From assembly GCA_017451525.1 (NCBI GenBank), contig JAFTOD010000001.1, positions 401,032-465,031 of the forward strand: 64,000 nt of DNA, in the 5' to 3' direction. Shown piece by piece: positions 35,522 through 43,328 of the stretch; the first letter of the stretch is position 1; the number at the start of each line of letters is the position of its first letter. The translations under genes and the position numbers were made by a program. This DNA is from Paludibacteraceae bacterium. Lineage in GTDB: Bacteria; Bacteroidota; Bacteroidia; Bacteroidales; Paludibacteraceae. Under the pieces are notes generated by a model. That model saw only the letters and a program-made list of their open reading frames with translations. It was not told where the DNA came from and did not search any database.

Positions 35522-35590
35522 CACTCGCGTTCGATAACGCACCTTTAAAACGTTTAAAACTCTTTTAACCCTTAAAACATTTATACGACT

Positions 35591-36598
35591 ATGGCAGAAG
35601 AAAAGAAAATGCCCTCACCAGAGAAACTAAAGGCCTTGCAACTGGCCATGGCAAAAATCGATAAAGATTTCGGCAAAGGCGCCATCATGAAATTGGGCGA
35701 CGATAAGATAGAAGACGTACCTGTAATCCCTTCAGGTTCAGTAGGTTTGAACATTGCGCTTGGCGTAGGCGGCTACCCTCGCGGTCGCGTAGTAGAGATC
35801 TACGGTCCAGAGTCTTCTGGTAAGACCACCCTCGCTATCCACGCTATGGCAGAGGTACAAAAGCAAGGCGGTATCGCTGCTATCATCGATGCTGAGCACG
35901 CTTTCGACCGCTTCTATGCGGAGAAACTGGGTGTGGACACCGATAACCTCCTCATCGCTCAACCTGACTGTGGCGAGCAAGCCCTCGACATCGCTGACGA
36001 ACTCATCCGCAGCGCAGCCGTGGACCTCGTTGTCATCGACTCTGTGGCAGCCCTCACCCCAAAAGCCGAGATCGAAGGCGACATGGGTGACAACCGCGTG
36101 GGCTTGCAAGCACGACTCATGTCGCAAGCGCTCCGCAAACTCACCGCTACTATCAACAAGACCAACACCACCTGTATCTTCATCAACCAACTCCGCGAGA
36201 AGATTGGCGTAATGTTCGGCAACCCAGAGACTACTACGGGTGGTAACGCGCTGAAGTTCTACGCTTCCGTTCGCCTCGACATCCGCAAGGCAAGTGCTAT
36301 CAAGGATGGCGACGAGATTATCGGTAACCAAGTGCGCGTGAAGGTCATCAAGAACAAGGTAGCACCTCCATTCAAGAAAGCGGAGTTCGACCTCATGTTC
36401 AACGAGGGTATCTCTCGCGTAGGCGAACTCGTGGATATGGGTGTAGAGTACGGTATCTTGACCAAGTCTGGCTCATGGTATAGCTACGATGGCAACAAAC
36501 TCGCTCAAGGTCGCGATGCTGCAAAGAATGTCCTCCGTGACAACCCAGACCTCGCCGACGAGATCGAAAGCAAAGTAATGGAAGCGCTTAAGAAATAA
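35591..36598 (+). CDS. recA: Recombinase RecA
   Basis: Strand-exchange and SOS coprotease ATPase of 335 residues. Walker A GPESSGKT is at 72-79; [51 protein letters not shown], the L2 region [30 protein letters not shown] and [21 protein letters not shown] are all standard. The C-terminal acidic tail is short. Strong translation-optimised codon use compared with neighbours. Confidence 0.98.
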   Translation: MAEEKKMPSPEKLKALQLAMAKIDKDFGKGAIMKLGDDKIEDVPVIPSGSVGLNIALGVGGYPRGRVVEIYGPESSGKTTLAIHAMAEVQKQGGIAAIIDAEHAFDRFYAEKLGVDTDNLLIAQPDCGEQALDIADELIRSAAVDLVVIDSVAALTPKAEIEGDMGDNRVGLQARLMSQALRKLTATINKTNTTCIFINQLREKIGVMFGNPETTTGGNALKFYASVRLDIRKASAIKDGDEIIGNQVRVKVIKNKVAPPFKKAEFDLMFNEGISRVGELVDMGVEYGILTKSGSWYSYDGNKLAQGRDAAKNVLRDNPDLADEIESKVMEALKK

Positions 36599-36644
36599 GG
36601 GATTTATATACCAACTGACACTGTTGTCATTTTCAACTTCTTTA

Positions 36645-36746
36645 TTTTGTTTGGGGTGCCAATGCGCTTAGCGCATTCTTCCAACCCAAAACGAAATATT
36701 TCCAAGAATTGACCTGAATTGACAATATCAATTGACAATAATTGTC
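36645..36746. repeat. Structured element copy A: covarying hairpin plus four AATTGWC heptamers
   Basis: Outer stem GTTTGGG/CCCAAAAC with one bulge, inner stem AATGCGC (36661-36667)/GCGCATT (36671-36677), conserved CC before AATGC. Then AATTGAC at 36707, 36717, 36730 and AATTGTC at 36740 (spacing 10, 13, 10). Copies B and C lie at 51.3 and 52.6 kb. It precedes the FAD oxidoreductase gene. Confidence 0.7.
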
Positions 36747-36783
36747 TTTAATAATTTCAGTGTCAATATGCAGCGACCAATTA

Positions 36784-38397
36784 ATGAACCAGCATACACT
36801 GATATTAAGTCCCGAAAAAGCTTACGACGCGGAGCAACGCTACCGCGTCGTAAAGCGTTCTATTGATGCTCGCCAGCGTGCGCTCAAGGTACATCTCACC
36901 GTGCTCACCGACGAGCAAGGCAACCCCTTGCCCAAGGATGCACCTATCCCTCTCTACGAACCGCCCGTTTTCCAAGATGTGCACCATGCCAAGCATAGTG
37001 CAGCGATTATCGGCGCAGGACCAGCAGGACTCTTCGCTGCCCTCACGCTGCTCGAACATGGCATCAAACCTATCATTTACGAGCGTGGCAAACCCGTCAG
37101 CGAGCGCAAGAAAGACATTGCTATCCTCAATCGCAATCAGGGACTGAATGCCGAATCCAACTACTGCTTCGGCGAAGGTGGTGCAGGTACTTTCTCCGAT
37201 GGCAAACTCTATTCGCGCAGCAAGAAACGTGGCAATATGCAACGTGTGATGGAGCTCTTTCATCACTTCGGTGCCAACGATACTATTCTTTATGAGGCCC
37301 ATGCCCATATCGGCAGCGACCGCCTGCCCTCTATTATCCGCGCCATGCGCGAGTGCATCATCGAGCATGGTGGCGAAGTCCATTTCGACACCTGCGTAGA
37401 TGAACATTTATTTCGTTCGCTGATAAACAACACTACACCATTCTACACCACACTACACCATTCTACACCTAACTCCTCCCTTGAAGGGAGGTCGGGAGGG
37501 TCTTTGCCCCTCCTGGGCACCATCCTGGCCATCGGTCACTCCGCCCACGACACCTACCAGATGCTTCTCGATAGCGGTGTCGCCCTCGCGGATAAGGGTT
37601 TCGCTATGGGTGTACGTGTCGAACATCCTCAGGCACTTATCAATCGCCTCATGTACCACGACCCATCGCCCGAACTCATTCAGTTGATTGGCAATGCCTC
37701 GTACTCGCTTGTGACGCAGGTACAAGGTCGTGGCGTGTATTCTTTCTGTATGTGTCCAGGCGGACATATCGTTCCTGCTGGCAGCGATGCGCGTGGTTGT
37801 GTGGTCAATGGCATGTCTGCCAGCCACCGCAACTCTCCCTTTGCCAATTCAGGCATGGTAGTCGAAATCCGCCCCGAAGATCTGCATACTAATAACAATA
37901 CTACACCATTCTACACAACTCTACACCATGCTACACCAGCTCTTGCTGGCTTATGCTTCCAACAGGAGCTCGAACGCCTCGCTTTCGAGCACGGCTCCGC
38001 CCCTTCTATCGCGCCTGCCCAACGCTTGCGCGACTTTGTGGAAGGGCGCAAGAGTAGCACCCTGCCTGCATGTAGCTACTTGCCGGGCATACGTTCCAGC
38101 AGCATGCACAAGTGGTTGCCCGAACATATTGGCAAACGCTTGCAACAGGGCTTCCGCGATTTCGACCGCAAGTACCGTGGCTTCTTGACCAATGAGGCGG
38201 TTATTTTAGGTGTAGAGAGCCGCAGCAGTAGCGCAGTGCGTATCCCTCGTGCCCCAGAGACGTTGCAGTCTATCTCCACCCCTCACCTCTACCCTTGTGG
38301 CGAAGGTGCGGGCTACGCAGGAGGTATCACCTCCTCTGCCCTCGATGGTATCAATGCCGCTCTCAAGATCGCCGAACAACTTTCCTCTAAACACTAA
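36784..38397 (+). CDS. NAD(P)/FAD-dependent oxidoreductase with repeat-derived insertions
   Basis: Start at ATG 36784 (MNQHTLILSPEKAYD); an upstream TTG overlaps the AATTGWC repeats. The 537-residue protein follows the Bacteroidetes family with RYRVVKRSIDARQRALKVHL near the N-terminus, FAD site AAIIGAGPAGLFAALTLLEHG, NAESNYCFGEGGAGTFSDGKLYSRSKKRG, the HSAHDTYQML region and C-terminal PCGEGAGYAGGITSSALDGI. Reaction is unknown for the family. Two inserts encoded by a CTACACCATT repeat give almost the same peptide twice: NNTTPFYTTLHHSTP (about 37427-37470) and NNTTPFYTTLHHATP (about 37895-37940). They interrupt the usual family alignment but keep the frame. Activity with the inserts is uncertain. 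Confidence 0.82.
   Translation: MNQHTLILSPEKAYDAEQRYRVVKRSIDARQRALKVHLTVLTDEQGNPLPKDAPIPLYEPPVFQDVHHAKHSAAIIGAGPAGLFAALTLLEHGIKPIIYERGKPVSERKKDIAILNRNQGLNAESNYCFGEGGAGTFSDGKLYSRSKKRGNMQRVMELFHHFGANDTILYEAHAHIGSDRLPSIIRAMRECIIEHGGEVHFDTCVDEHLFRSLINNTTPFYTTLHHSTPNSSLEGRSGGSLPLLGTILAIGHSAHDTYQMLLDSGVALADKGFAMGVRVEHPQALINRLMYHDPSPELIQLIGNASYSLVTQVQGRGVYSFCMCPGGHIVPAGSDARGCVVNGMSASHRNSPFANSGMVVEIRPEDLHTNNNTTPFYTTLHHATPALAGLCFQQELERLAFEHGSAPSIAPAQRLRDFVEGRKSSTLPACSYLPGIRSSSMHKWLPEHIGKRLQQGFRDFDRKYRGFLTNEAVILGVESRSSSAVRIPRAPETLQSISTPHLYPCGEGAGYAGGITSSALDGINAALKIAEQLSSKH
37427..37500. repeat. In-frame CTACACCATT repeat plus CTCCCTT/AAGGGAG hairpin
   Basis: Repeated ACTACACCATTCTACACC units followed by CTCCCTT (37476-37482)/AAGGGAG (37484-37490). 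The same hairpin arms recur between genes at 39463-39480. Confidence 0.6.
37895..37940. repeat. Second in-frame CTACACCATT repeat
   Basis: CTACACCATT and close variants in four tandem copies, giving the same peptide as the insertion at 37427. A related stretch closes lpxH (13938-13985). Confidence 0.6.
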
Positions 38398-38436
38398 ACA
38401 GCAGCCCGTAAGGGCGTTCACTAAACACTAAAACAT

Positions 38437-39408
38437 ATGCTCCGCACCTACAACAAACCCATCTACATCGCCCTACTATCGATACTCACCCTCTGCCTTT
38501 TGTGCGATTATATCCCCGCCTTGGCGGTATTGTCCTCATGGGTTACTCCACCTGTGGCATTGTTTTTCGGTCTCGTTTTCGCACTCACTTGCGGACAGGC
38601 ATATCCCACTTTCAATAAGAATGTGTCTAAGAAACTACTTCAGTATTCCGTCATCGGTTTGGGCTTTGGTATGAACCTGCATGCTTCGTTGGCATCGGGC
38701 AAAGAGGGTATGTTGTTTACTATCGTTTCGGTTTTCGGCACACTCTTGATTGGTATGCTCATCGGCTGCAAACTGCTGAAGATCAACCGCAATACCGCCT
38801 ATCTCATCAGTTCGGGCACGGCTATCTGCGGAGGCAGTGCTATCGCAGCAGTAGGGCCTATCATCAAGGCAAAAGACAGCGATATGTCTATGGCACTCGC
38901 CACTATTTTCATCCTCAACGCTATTGCGCTTTTCCTTTTCCCTGCGTTGGGACATTGGCTGGGCATGACGCAACAGGAGTTCGGCACATGGGCTGCTATC
39001 GCTATCCATGATACTAGTTCTGTGGTAGGCGCAGGCGCAGCGTATGGCGAAGAGGCACTGCAAGTGGCTACCACTATCAAACTCACCCGTGCCTTGTGGA
39101 TTATCCCTTTAGCACTGCTGACAGCGGTCATCTTCCGCAGCGAGGGCAAGAAGATTAGCATCCCATGGTTTATCTTGTTTTTTATTGTTGCTATGTTGTT
39201 GAATACCTATGTACTTACTGATATTCCACAAGTAGGACAATTCATCTATGGTATTGCGCGTAAGGGACTTGTGATTACGATGTTTTTCATCGGCGCATCG
39301 CTTTCTATTGATACAATTAAGTCTGTCGGTATCCGTCCTCTGCTGCAAGGCATTCTCCTCTGGTTGGTCATCAGTGCAGGTTCATTGGCATATATCCTCT
39401 TGCGCTAA
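38437..39408 (+). CDS. YeiH-family putative anion exporter
   Basis: A 323-residue inner-membrane protein with about ten helices, of the YeiH (UPF0324) family: QYSVIGLGFGMNLHASLASGKEGM, IGCKLLKINRNTAYLISSGTAICGGSAIAAVGPIIKAKDSDMSMALATIFILNAIALFLFP, AIAIHDTSSVVGAGAAYGEEAL and GLVITMFFIGASLSID. Members are proposed sulfate or similar exporters; the substrate here is unproved. It follows the FAD oxidoreductase by 39 bp, with a GCCC-GTAA-GGGC mini-hairpin between them. Confidence 0.9.
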   Translation: MLRTYNKPIYIALLSILTLCLLCDYIPALAVLSSWVTPPVALFFGLVFALTCGQAYPTFNKNVSKKLLQYSVIGLGFGMNLHASLASGKEGMLFTIVSVFGTLLIGMLIGCKLLKINRNTAYLISSGTAICGGSAIAAVGPIIKAKDSDMSMALATIFILNAIALFLFPALGHWLGMTQQEFGTWAAIAIHDTSSVVGAGAAYGEEALQVATTIKLTRALWIIPLALLTAVIFRSEGKKISIPWFILFFIVAMLLNTYVLTDIPQVGQFIYGIARKGLVITMFFIGASLSIDTIKSVGIRPLLQGILLWLVISAGSLAYILLR

Positions 39409-39964
39409 TTCGCTATGTCATTTTCATTTGGGTTGAGGATTTATGAGCGGCTTCATTCTCCCCTCCCTTTAGGAAGGGAGCGTGGGTAAACTAAAATCAC
39501 TTTTCTTAAGATTCCTACCCCTAATATCTTCCCTATTCCCCTCGGGCTAAAAACCAAGGACGAACCAAGGACGAACCAAGGAACGACCTAAGAACTCCGA
39601 ATTAGGAAATGTGCTGTTTGTTAAGATTGACTATCCCCCTCTCCACCCCACCATCCGTCTAGCGCTCGATAGTCTCCCCTCTCGCGTCTCCCGATTCCCT
39701 CTCCAAGGGCGCAGCCCGATCTACCATCTCCAGCGAGCATAGCAAGCGATCTACAGGCGCAGCCGATCTAAATCTTTCTTTGTCCATTAGTCCCCAATCC
39801 CATTCGGGTATATCTCCACCTCTAACCTCTAAACTGTAGCTATCAATCGGGGCCCCCGCGAGCTTCGTGAGCGAGTGGGGAGAGCGGAGGCATTGAGCGC
39901 TTTCAACTCGCCGAGCGAGTTCCGTGCGCTTCAATTGCCGAACGCGAGCGCGTTCTCTAAACAG
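39409..39964. other. Non-coding repeat region at the left edge of the accessory island
   Basis: No supported gene. It contains: the CTCCCTT/AAGGGAG hairpin (39463-39480); two TTAAGATT units about 112 bp apart (near 39500 and 39613) around CCAAGGACGAA-type short tandems; mini-hairpins GCGCAGC (39709-39715, 39757-39763); and a 39-bp CCCCGCGAGCTTCGTG-type segment (about 39852-39890) repeated near 52678-52716. Confidence 0.6.
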
Positions 39965-40021
39965 AAAATGGCGAAAAAACGCCATTTTATTTGCATATCT
40001 GCAAAAAATATCGTACCTTTG
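39965..40021 (+). promoter_or_regulatory. Hairpin-plus-promoter cassette of the HTH-phosphoesterase pair
   Basis: AAAATGGCG (39965-39973)/CGCCATTTT (39980-39988), then TTTG (39990-39993), 20 nt, TACCTTTG (40014-40021). Confidence 0.65.
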
Positions 40022-40089
40022 CAGCCGAATCGACATTCGCTATTCGCGAATTGCGAAAAATCACGTATAATCAACTAATATACAACCAT

Positions 40090-40605
40090 ATGAAACCGCA
40101 AGATATAGTTGTTTTGCTAAAGAAAATAACCTCGCAAGGGAAGGTGCTTTCTGCTAATGGATTAGCTGCTTCGTTAGGTATGAGTGCTTCAACAGTTAGC
40201 GAGTGTTTAGAACGCTGTAAGAAAGCTCAACTCGTTGATCGCAATAAAAAGCGTGTCAACGCTCTTGCGCTGCAAGAGTTTCTCATACATGGCATTCAAT
40301 ATGTATTCCCAACTGAGGCAGGGCGTGTAGGGCGAGGGGTGCCTACGTATATCAGTGCTTCGCCCATCAAAGAGCAACTTTCCAATGACAATGAGAGCTA
40401 TGTATGGCATGATGTCAAAGGTTCTGCGCGCGGTCAGCAGATTCAGCCATTATACAATACTGTCCCTCAAGCCATTCAGGACGACAACGAATTATATCAA
40501 CTATTAGTGATAGTGGATACGCTTCGTATGGGTCGAGCACGCGAAAAGGAAATTGCTGTCGCTGAACTCAACAAACGCATCAACGCTTATGTCAAAAACC
40601 AATAA
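40090..40605 (+). CDS. Winged helix-turn-helix protein
   Basis: Start at ATG 40090 (MKPQDIVVLLKKITSQGK); the longer frame begins upstream of the transcription start. The 171-residue product has an N-terminal winged helix: VLSANGLAASLGMSASTVSECLERCKKAQLVDRNKKRVNALALQEFL. Tyr-rich and charged segments follow with no known domain (IQYVFPTEAGRVGRGVPTYISASPIKEQLSNDNESYVWHDVKGSARGQQIQPLYNTVPQA). It is directly before a metallophosphoesterase gene that starts at or inside its 3' end. A small two-gene module is likely, in which the HTH protein regulates the pair or senses the substrate. Confidence 0.7.
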   Translation: MKPQDIVVLLKKITSQGKVLSANGLAASLGMSASTVSECLERCKKAQLVDRNKKRVNALALQEFLIHGIQYVFPTEAGRVGRGVPTYISASPIKEQLSNDNESYVWHDVKGSARGQQIQPLYNTVPQAIQDDNELYQLLVIVDTLRMGRAREKEIAVAELNKRINAYVKNQ

Positions 40606-40633
40606 CCAACGCTTGCAAGCCATTGCATCAGCC

Positions 40634-41425
40634 ATGCAAGAACTTAAAATACAATTTGTCAGCGACTTGCATTTAGAGTTTGCGCAGAACAGACAGTATC
40701 TGCAAGACCATCCGCTACAAGTGACAGGCGATATACTTCTTATTGCAGGCGATAGCGCGTATCTTGACATGCCTCTGTCGGGACAAGACACCTATAGCGA
40801 TTATACTTTCTGGGACTGGGCATCTGCCAACTATAGCCAAGTGATTGTTTGCCTCGGCAATCATGATTTCTATGGGCATTACGATTTGGCTACTATGCCT
40901 GATGGCTATTGCAAACAGATTCGCCACAACGTGCATGCCTACTACAATAGCGTAGTACACTTGCAGGATACAGATATCATCGTTTCTACGCTTTGGGCGA
41001 AAATTGAACCCCACGATGCTTTCCTTACCGAGCGTAATGTGAGCGACTTCTATCGCATCATGTACAATGGACATCGCTTAACAGCTGAGGACTTTAATCA
41101 CGAGCACGAACGCTGCCTGCAGTTTATCAAAAAAGCAGTAGCGGATAGTCAAGCCAAAACAAAAATCGTACTTACACACCATGTACCTACCCACTTATGT
41201 ACAGCAGAGGAGTTTCGTGGTAGTACTATTAGCGGAGCGTTTACGATAGAATTGGGCGACTATATAGCGGATTCTGGTATTGATTATTGGATATACGGAC
41301 ACTCACACCGCAATATAGATGCGCAGATTGGCACTACGCGCTTGATGAGCAATCAGTTTGGTTACCTCTCGCATGGCGAACCCATACACAATGGATTCAA
41401 CCCCGCACATCATATTACTGTCTAA
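40634..41425 (+). CDS. Calcineurin-like metallophosphoesterase
   Basis: Start taken at ATG 40634 (MQELKIQFVSDLHLEFAQN), which places the first metal motif where the family has it; ATG 40589 would overlap the preceding gene. The 263-residue protein keeps SDLHLEF, LLIAGDSAY, VCLGNHDFYGH, LTHHVPTHLC and YGHSHRNID, so all metal ligands appear intact. Substrate unknown; relatives hydrolyse cyclic nucleotides, nucleotides or DNA. Paired with the winged-helix gene upstream in a module at the edge of the accessory island, which is suggestive of defence or stress but not proven. Confidence 0.8.
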   Translation: MQELKIQFVSDLHLEFAQNRQYLQDHPLQVTGDILLIAGDSAYLDMPLSGQDTYSDYTFWDWASANYSQVIVCLGNHDFYGHYDLATMPDGYCKQIRHNVHAYYNSVVHLQDTDIIVSTLWAKIEPHDAFLTERNVSDFYRIMYNGHRLTAEDFNHEHERCLQFIKKAVADSQAKTKIVLTHHVPTHLCTAEEFRGSTISGAFTIELGDYIADSGIDYWIYGHSHRNIDAQIGTTRLMSNQFGYLSHGEPIHNGFNPAHHITV

Positions 41426-41760
41426 AGATTGAGATATTATCTCAACTATTAGGAATTTCCAAATAGTTCGTCCATTGCCTACGGGGTCCCTTTCATTTCC
41501 ACCATCTGTCTAGTGCTCGGCGCTAATTCGCCGAGCCAATTTCTCATAGTTGGTTCAGTTCTCGCGGCTACCCCCGCGAGTAATTCCGCACCTCTAATCA
41601 GGCACATTGTGCTCTCCAATTTGCGCAATCTTAAAGTACAACTTTAAATTTGCGCACTTTTGCGCCCCTCTTTCTTTGTCATTGTCCCGAATCCCATTCG
41701 GGTATCTCTCCACCTCTAAACTCTAAACTGTAGCGCCTTTGGCGCGTTCTCTAAACAGAT
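41426..41760. other. Non-coding gap with hairpins
   Basis: No gene is seen. It includes GCTCGGC/GCCGAGC (near 41517-41538), CTCGCGGC...CCGCGAG (near 41567-41579) and GCGCCTTTGGCGC flanked by CTCTAAAC spacers (near 41720-41757). Confidence 0.55.
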
Positions 41761-41815
41761 AATGGCGACTTTTTCGCCATTTATTTGCATTTATGCAAAA
41801 ATTGTTGTATCTTTG
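41761..41815 (+). promoter_or_regulatory. Hairpin-plus-promoter cassette upstream of the RhuM gene
   Basis: AATGGCGA/TCGCCATT (41761-41781), TTTG (41784-41787), 20 nt, TATCTTTG (41808-41815). A second promoter follows at 41909. Confidence 0.6.
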
Positions 41816-41877
41816 CGGGCTAAAGAGAAAGAAATAAGAAAAATCAAATAAACGCAAAAAAAATAAACTTTTTTCGA

Positions 41878-41916
41878 CAAACTGACAAGTTTTAGCAGTT
41901 TAATATACTACCTTTG
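41878..41916 (+). promoter_or_regulatory. Palindromic operator and -7 box before the RhuM gene
   Basis: Identical 24-base palindromic segment to 35279-35302; TACCTTTG at 41909-41916, again 7 nt after it. Confidence 0.6.
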
Positions 41917-41944
41917 CACCGTCAAACAAAAAACAAGATGCTTT

Positions 41945-43003
41945 ATGGCTACAAAATCTAAAAAATCCAAAGAAATTACTATTCGCTCGTCTGCAGCGGA
42001 ATACTTAACCTTTGTTTCTGCTATTGGGGATCAGCCTGAGAGCGTCGAACTCCGCTACCAAGATGAAAACATCTGGCTTACCCAGCGCCTCATGGCTGAG
42101 TTGTATGGCGTGGACGTGCGCACAATCAGCGAACACATACAAAAGATTTATGCAGACCACGAATTAGAAGAGGAGGCAACCATCCGGAATTTCCGGATAG
42201 TTCAAACCGAGGGCACTCGTCAAGTCTCTCGCGAGGTGAAGCACTATAGTCTGCAAATGATTATCGCTGTGGGATTTAAGGTGAATAACGAACGTGCTGT
42301 ACAGTTCCGTAAATGGGCTAATGCTGTGGTCAAGGATTATACTATCCAAGGTTGGGTGATGGACACCGAACGTCTCAAGAAAGGTGGTACTATTCTTACG
42401 AAGGACTACTTTGAGAAGCAATTGGAGAAGGTGCGTGAGATACGCCTCTCTGAACGTCGTTTTTACCAAAAAGTTACGGATATTTATGCCACTAGTATTG
42501 ATTATGATCCTACAGCTGCTGCCACGCAGCGCTTCTTTGCGGCGGTGCAAAACAAATTGCACTATGCGGTGCATCAGCATACGGCGGCTGAACTTATTTA
42601 TGAGCGTGCAGATGCTGACAAAGAGCATATGGGATTGACTACTTGGGAAGGTGCACCAGAAGGTAAGATTCATCGCTATGATGTGGTTGTGGCAAAGAAT
42701 TACCTTTCGCACGATGAGTTGCAGGTATTGGCTCGTATTGTCAATGCCTATTTAGATTTTGCAGAGATGCAGGCTATGCGCCAGATTCCTATGACAATGG
42801 CGGACTGGGAGAGGCGTTTGAATGGTTTCTTGACGCTTTGGGATAGGGAGGTGTTGCAAGATGCGGGTCGTATTACGGCAGAACTGGCAAAGGCTAAAGC
42901 AGAAACCGAGTTTGAGAAGTACCGCATTGTCCAAGACCGTTTGTATCAATCAGATTTTGACCATTTTCTGCAATTAGAAATAGAGGTAGAAGATAAAGAA
43001 TAA
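41945..43003 (+). CDS. RhuM-family protein
   Basis: A 352-residue protein matching the RhuM (virulence protein) family: ELRYQDENIWLTQRLMAELYGVDVRTISEHIQKIYADHELEEEATIRNFRIVQTEGTRQVSREVKHYSLQMIIAVGFKVNNERAVQFRKWA, then LTKDYFEKQLEKVREIRLSERRFYQKVTDIYATSIDYDP and a C-terminal NYLSHDELQVLARIVNAYLDFAEMQAMR. The first half resembles a DNA-binding KilA/Bro-like fold. Function is unknown although the family is common in islands and next to restriction systems. Transcribed from two promoters, one with the palindromic operator. Confidence 0.85.
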   Translation: MATKSKKSKEITIRSSAAEYLTFVSAIGDQPESVELRYQDENIWLTQRLMAELYGVDVRTISEHIQKIYADHELEEEATIRNFRIVQTEGTRQVSREVKHYSLQMIIAVGFKVNNERAVQFRKWANAVVKDYTIQGWVMDTERLKKGGTILTKDYFEKQLEKVREIRLSERRFYQKVTDIYATSIDYDPTAAATQRFFAAVQNKLHYAVHQHTAAELIYERADADKEHMGLTTWEGAPEGKIHRYDVVVAKNYLSHDELQVLARIVNAYLDFAEMQAMRQIPMTMADWERRLNGFLTLWDREVLQDAGRITAELAKAKAETEFEKYRIVQDRLYQSDFDHFLQLEIEVEDKE

Positions 43004-43226
43004 CCCCTCTTCTCCTACCACGCTCGACGCTATCCCCTCTCGCGCCTCCCGATTCTCCCCTCTCTACAGGGCGCAGCCCGATCTACCAACTACAGCGAGC
43101 ATAGCGAGCGATCTACAGGCGAAGCCGATCTATATTACCCTCCACCCGCCGAAGGCGCACACCCTCACTACGTGACACCACCTGCGCTCCGCGCACACAA
43201 CCTCGGCGCAGCCGACACCACTGACA
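43004..43226. repeat. Mini-hairpin array before the five-gene operon
   Basis: GGGCGCAGCCC (core 43071-43077), GCGAAGC (43119-43125), CGCCGAAGGCG (43147-43157), TGCGCTCCGCGCA (43183-43195) and CGGCGCAGCCG (core 43206-43212), separated by GATCTAC- or CACC-type spacers. No gene. Confidence 0.6.
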
Positions 43227-43289
43227 CCGCCATTTTTTTCAGAAAATGGCGGTATTATTTGCATTTATGCAAAAATTGTTGTAACTTTG
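43227..43289 (+). promoter_or_regulatory. Hairpin-plus-promoter cassette of the five-gene operon
   Basis: Perfect 10-bp stem CCGCCATTTT (43227-43236)/AAAATGGCGG (43243-43252), TTTG (43258-43261), 20 nt, TAACTTTG (43282-43289); leader about 30 nt. Confidence 0.7.
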
Positions 43290-43328
43290 CGGGCTAAATA
43301 GGATTTCTAATAGAGTAATCAGCAAAAA

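Noticed and set aside
35738-36331. 197-residue frame antisense to recA
   Set aside because: Mirror of recA codon bias, with no promoter or domain.
39849-39960. Insertion sequence or MITE at the 39-bp repeat shared with 52.7 kb
   Set aside because: No terminal inverted repeats, target duplications or transposase could be recognised; kept only as a repeat segment.
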